From assembly GCA_963748105.1 (NCBI GenBank), contig CAVVHP010000016.1, positions 1 through 64,000 on the forward strand: a stretch of 64,000 nucleotides of DNA, given 5' to 3'. The DNA comes from JAKAGZ01 sp963748105. Its GTDB lineage: Bacteria; Bacteroidota; Ignavibacteria; Ignavibacteriales; Ignavibacteriaceae. The position numbers and the translations under genes are program-made. The number at the start of each line of letters is the position of its first letter. Positions within the stretch are counted from its first letter, which is position 1. Positions 63,037-64,000 of this stretch are shown piece by piece. Under the pieces are notes generated by a model that had not been told where the DNA came from, made no database searches, and was given only the letters and a program-made list of their open reading frames with translations.

Positions 63037-63375
63037 ATGAGTATTCAAAGAGAAATTAAAGGTGATGTTGTAGTTGAAAAAATTGATATTGTAAGAGCTA
63101 CTTATAAAGAAGCCGGGGATCTTAAAGTAGAACTCGATAGAGATTTTAAGGAAAATATTTATAAAATTGTAATTGATCTTAGTGACTGTAAATATATGGA
63201 TTCCACGTTTCTAGGAGTCCTTGTTAAGTCCTTGAAATTTATTGCCGATAAAGGGGGAGATATTAAACTTGCCGCGGCACATTCAGATGCTGAAGTTCTT
63301 CTTGATCTGACAAGGATGAACAGGGTATTTAAGTTATATAAAACCGTCGATGAAGCTATAGCGGATTTTAATTAA
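63037..63375 (+). CDS. STAS-domain anti-sigma factor antagonist (SpoIIAA-like)
   Basis: 112 aa, one STAS domain. The SpoIIAA-type phosphorylation segment is LSDCKYMDSTFLGVLVKSL with Ser56 as the likely target of a kinase-type anti-sigma factor. The rest (GDIKLAAAHSDAEVLLDLTR, FKLYKTVDEAIADF) fits the family. No anti-sigma kinase or PP2C phosphatase is in the window, so its partner is unknown. It follows the acetoacetyl-CoA synthetase gene by 52 nt. Confidence 0.9.
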   Translation: MSIQREIKGDVVVEKIDIVRATYKEAGDLKVELDRDFKENIYKIVIDLSDCKYMDSTFLGVLVKSLKFIADKGGDIKLAAAHSDAEVLLDLTRMNRVFKLYKTVDEAIADFN

Positions 63376-63394
63376 TTATTATTTCTGATATTTA

Positions 63395-64000
63395 ATGCAT
63401 TATTTAAAGCCCATTTTTTCCATTTTTCTTTTCTTTGTATTTTTCTTATCAACTAATACACCAGGTCAGCAAAATCAGGCAGTAATTGAGGGGAGAGTAC
63501 TTGAAAATGCTACGGGTGCACCTTTGGAAAATGTAAATGTATATATCTCCGGTACAACCTGGGGAACAGCAACCGATAAAAATGGGTATTTTAAAATAAA
63601 GTCACTTCCCGCCGGAACTCACGAAGTAGTTGCCTCCATCATTGGTTTTGAATCGCTTACAAAAGTTCTGACTGTAAAGGAAAAAAATACATACTCACTT
63701 GAATTTAAATTGAAAGAAGCTCACTATGAACTTGAGTCAGTCGAAATTAAAGGAGCTACTCCCGATAAATGGAATACACAACTTGAAATATTTAAGAGAA
63801 GGTTTTTAGGGGAATCGAGTTTTGCTTCAGAATGTGTAATTACAAATCCTGAAATAATTAATTTTGAATGGATAAATTCACACACCCTACAGGCTGAGGC
63901 CGGACAACCAATTATTATAATTAACAACGCTTTAGGATACAAAATCAGGTGTGAGTTAGTTAGTTTTTTGTGGAATACTAAATCACAAAGGATCAGGTTT
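63395..64000 (+). CDS. Carboxypeptidase-regulatory-like domain protein, truncated by window end
   Basis: Open from ATG 63395 to the end of the window (202 codons, no stop). The signal peptide is IFSIFLFFVFFLSTNTPGQ. Then comes a carboxypeptidase-regulatory-like (CarboxypepD_reg) beta domain with EGRVLENATGAPLENVNVYI and GYFKIKSLPAGTHEVVASII (about residues 30-115). The following WNTQLEIFKRRFLGES and NNALGYKIRCEL wording is shared with large Bacteroidetes outer-membrane-associated proteins of unknown function. The part present does not show a TonB plug, so it is probably not a receptor; the rest lies outside the window. Confidence 0.75.
   Translation, partial: MHYLKPIFSIFLFFVFFLSTNTPGQQNQAVIEGRVLENATGAPLENVNVYISGTTWGTATDKNGYFKIKSLPAGTHEVVASIIGFESLTKVLTVKEKNTYSLEFKLKEAHYELESVEIKGATPDKWNTQLEIFKRRFLGESSFASECVITNPEIINFEWINSHTLQAEAGQPIIIINNALGYKIRCELVSFLWNTKSQRIRF

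Noticed and set aside
1..64000. tRNA, rRNA, tmRNA, transposase or prophage genes
   Set aside because: I looked for CCA-ended cloverleaf patterns, rRNA-like conserved stretches and transposase motifs by eye and saw none; a dedicated RNA search would be needed to exclude a tRNA.

Overview
The window is AT-rich bacterial chromosome with tightly packed genes and no rRNA, tRNA, CRISPR array, transposase or phage gene that I could see. It looks like a member of the FCB group (Bacteroidota/Chlorobi/Ignavibacteria), most likely an Ignavibacteria-like heterotroph. The reasons are TonB receptors with carboxypeptidase-regulatory-like N-termini, Bacteroidetes-type promoter boxes (TTG, 20 nt, TAnnTTTG), many starts without a strong Shine-Dalgarno site, a pyruvoyl arginine decarboxylase, a fused bifunctional PGI/PMI, and a compact tyrosine-catabolism operon. 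The assignment is an inference from gene content, not a phylogeny.

Layout. 1-9.7 kb: end of a Nudix hydrolase, a PfkB kinase overlapping an MtnA-type isomerase, recO, an HtrA protease, aroC, an MBL hydrolase, an ABC permease with a strikingly degenerate ATPase, and an acyl-CoA carboxylase carboxyltransferase. 9.8-17.2 kb: a six-LysM lytic transglycosylase lipoprotein, then a thiamin unit (TPP riboswitch with a built-in terminator switch, TonB receptor, thiamin pyrophosphokinase, sodium/solute symporter). 17.2-23.9 kb (minus strand): TerC, arginine decarboxylase, tyrS, smpB, tricorn-like protease. 24-30 kb: an envelope-stress-like neighbourhood with a Spy-like proline-rich protein, a HELGH membrane protein, a methionine-rich MXKDX-repeat secreted protein, a lipoprotein MsrAB and an OmpR-type two-component system. 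30-38.5 kb: SDR, DUF6526-like protein, fused PabBC, type 2 IPP isomerase, prenyl synthase, HPr, enzyme I and PGI/PMI. 38.5-43.2 kb: three overlapping envelope genes (peptidase/propeller/beta-barrel fusion, PQQ-propeller lipoprotein, PEGA protein). 43.3-54.5 kb: prmC, dtd, a phosphatase-superfamily enzyme, comEC, purK, purE, a CDF transporter, a TPR lipoprotein, a DUF58 protein, a phosphohexomutase and endonuclease III. 54.8-63 kb: a tyrosine-to-acetoacetyl-CoA operon (Lrp regulator, HPD, homogentisate dioxygenase, HisC-like aminotransferase, FAH, flavin-reductase-like protein, acetoacetyl-CoA synthetase). The window ends with a STAS protein and the start of another carboxypeptidase-regulatory-like protein.

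The most interesting points are the msrAB/methionine-rich pair, which resembles a hypochlorite-scavenging system with a different reductase; the symporter that appears to replace PnuT in a thiamin salvage operon; an ABC ATPase altered in all its nucleotide-handling motifs; the coupled outer-membrane trio; and a family of short TGTCA...TGACA inverted-repeat elements, one of which supplies a possible start codon.

Eight otherwise good genes (recO, the Spy-like gene, the HELGH gene, prmC, a TPR lipoprotein, the DUF58 gene, the HisC-like gene, acetoacetyl-CoA synthetase) carry one or two frame breaks, mostly 1-nt and often at homopolymers. Because these include housekeeping genes, uncorrected sequencing indels are the likeliest cause. 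I annotate them as single genes spanning the breaks.
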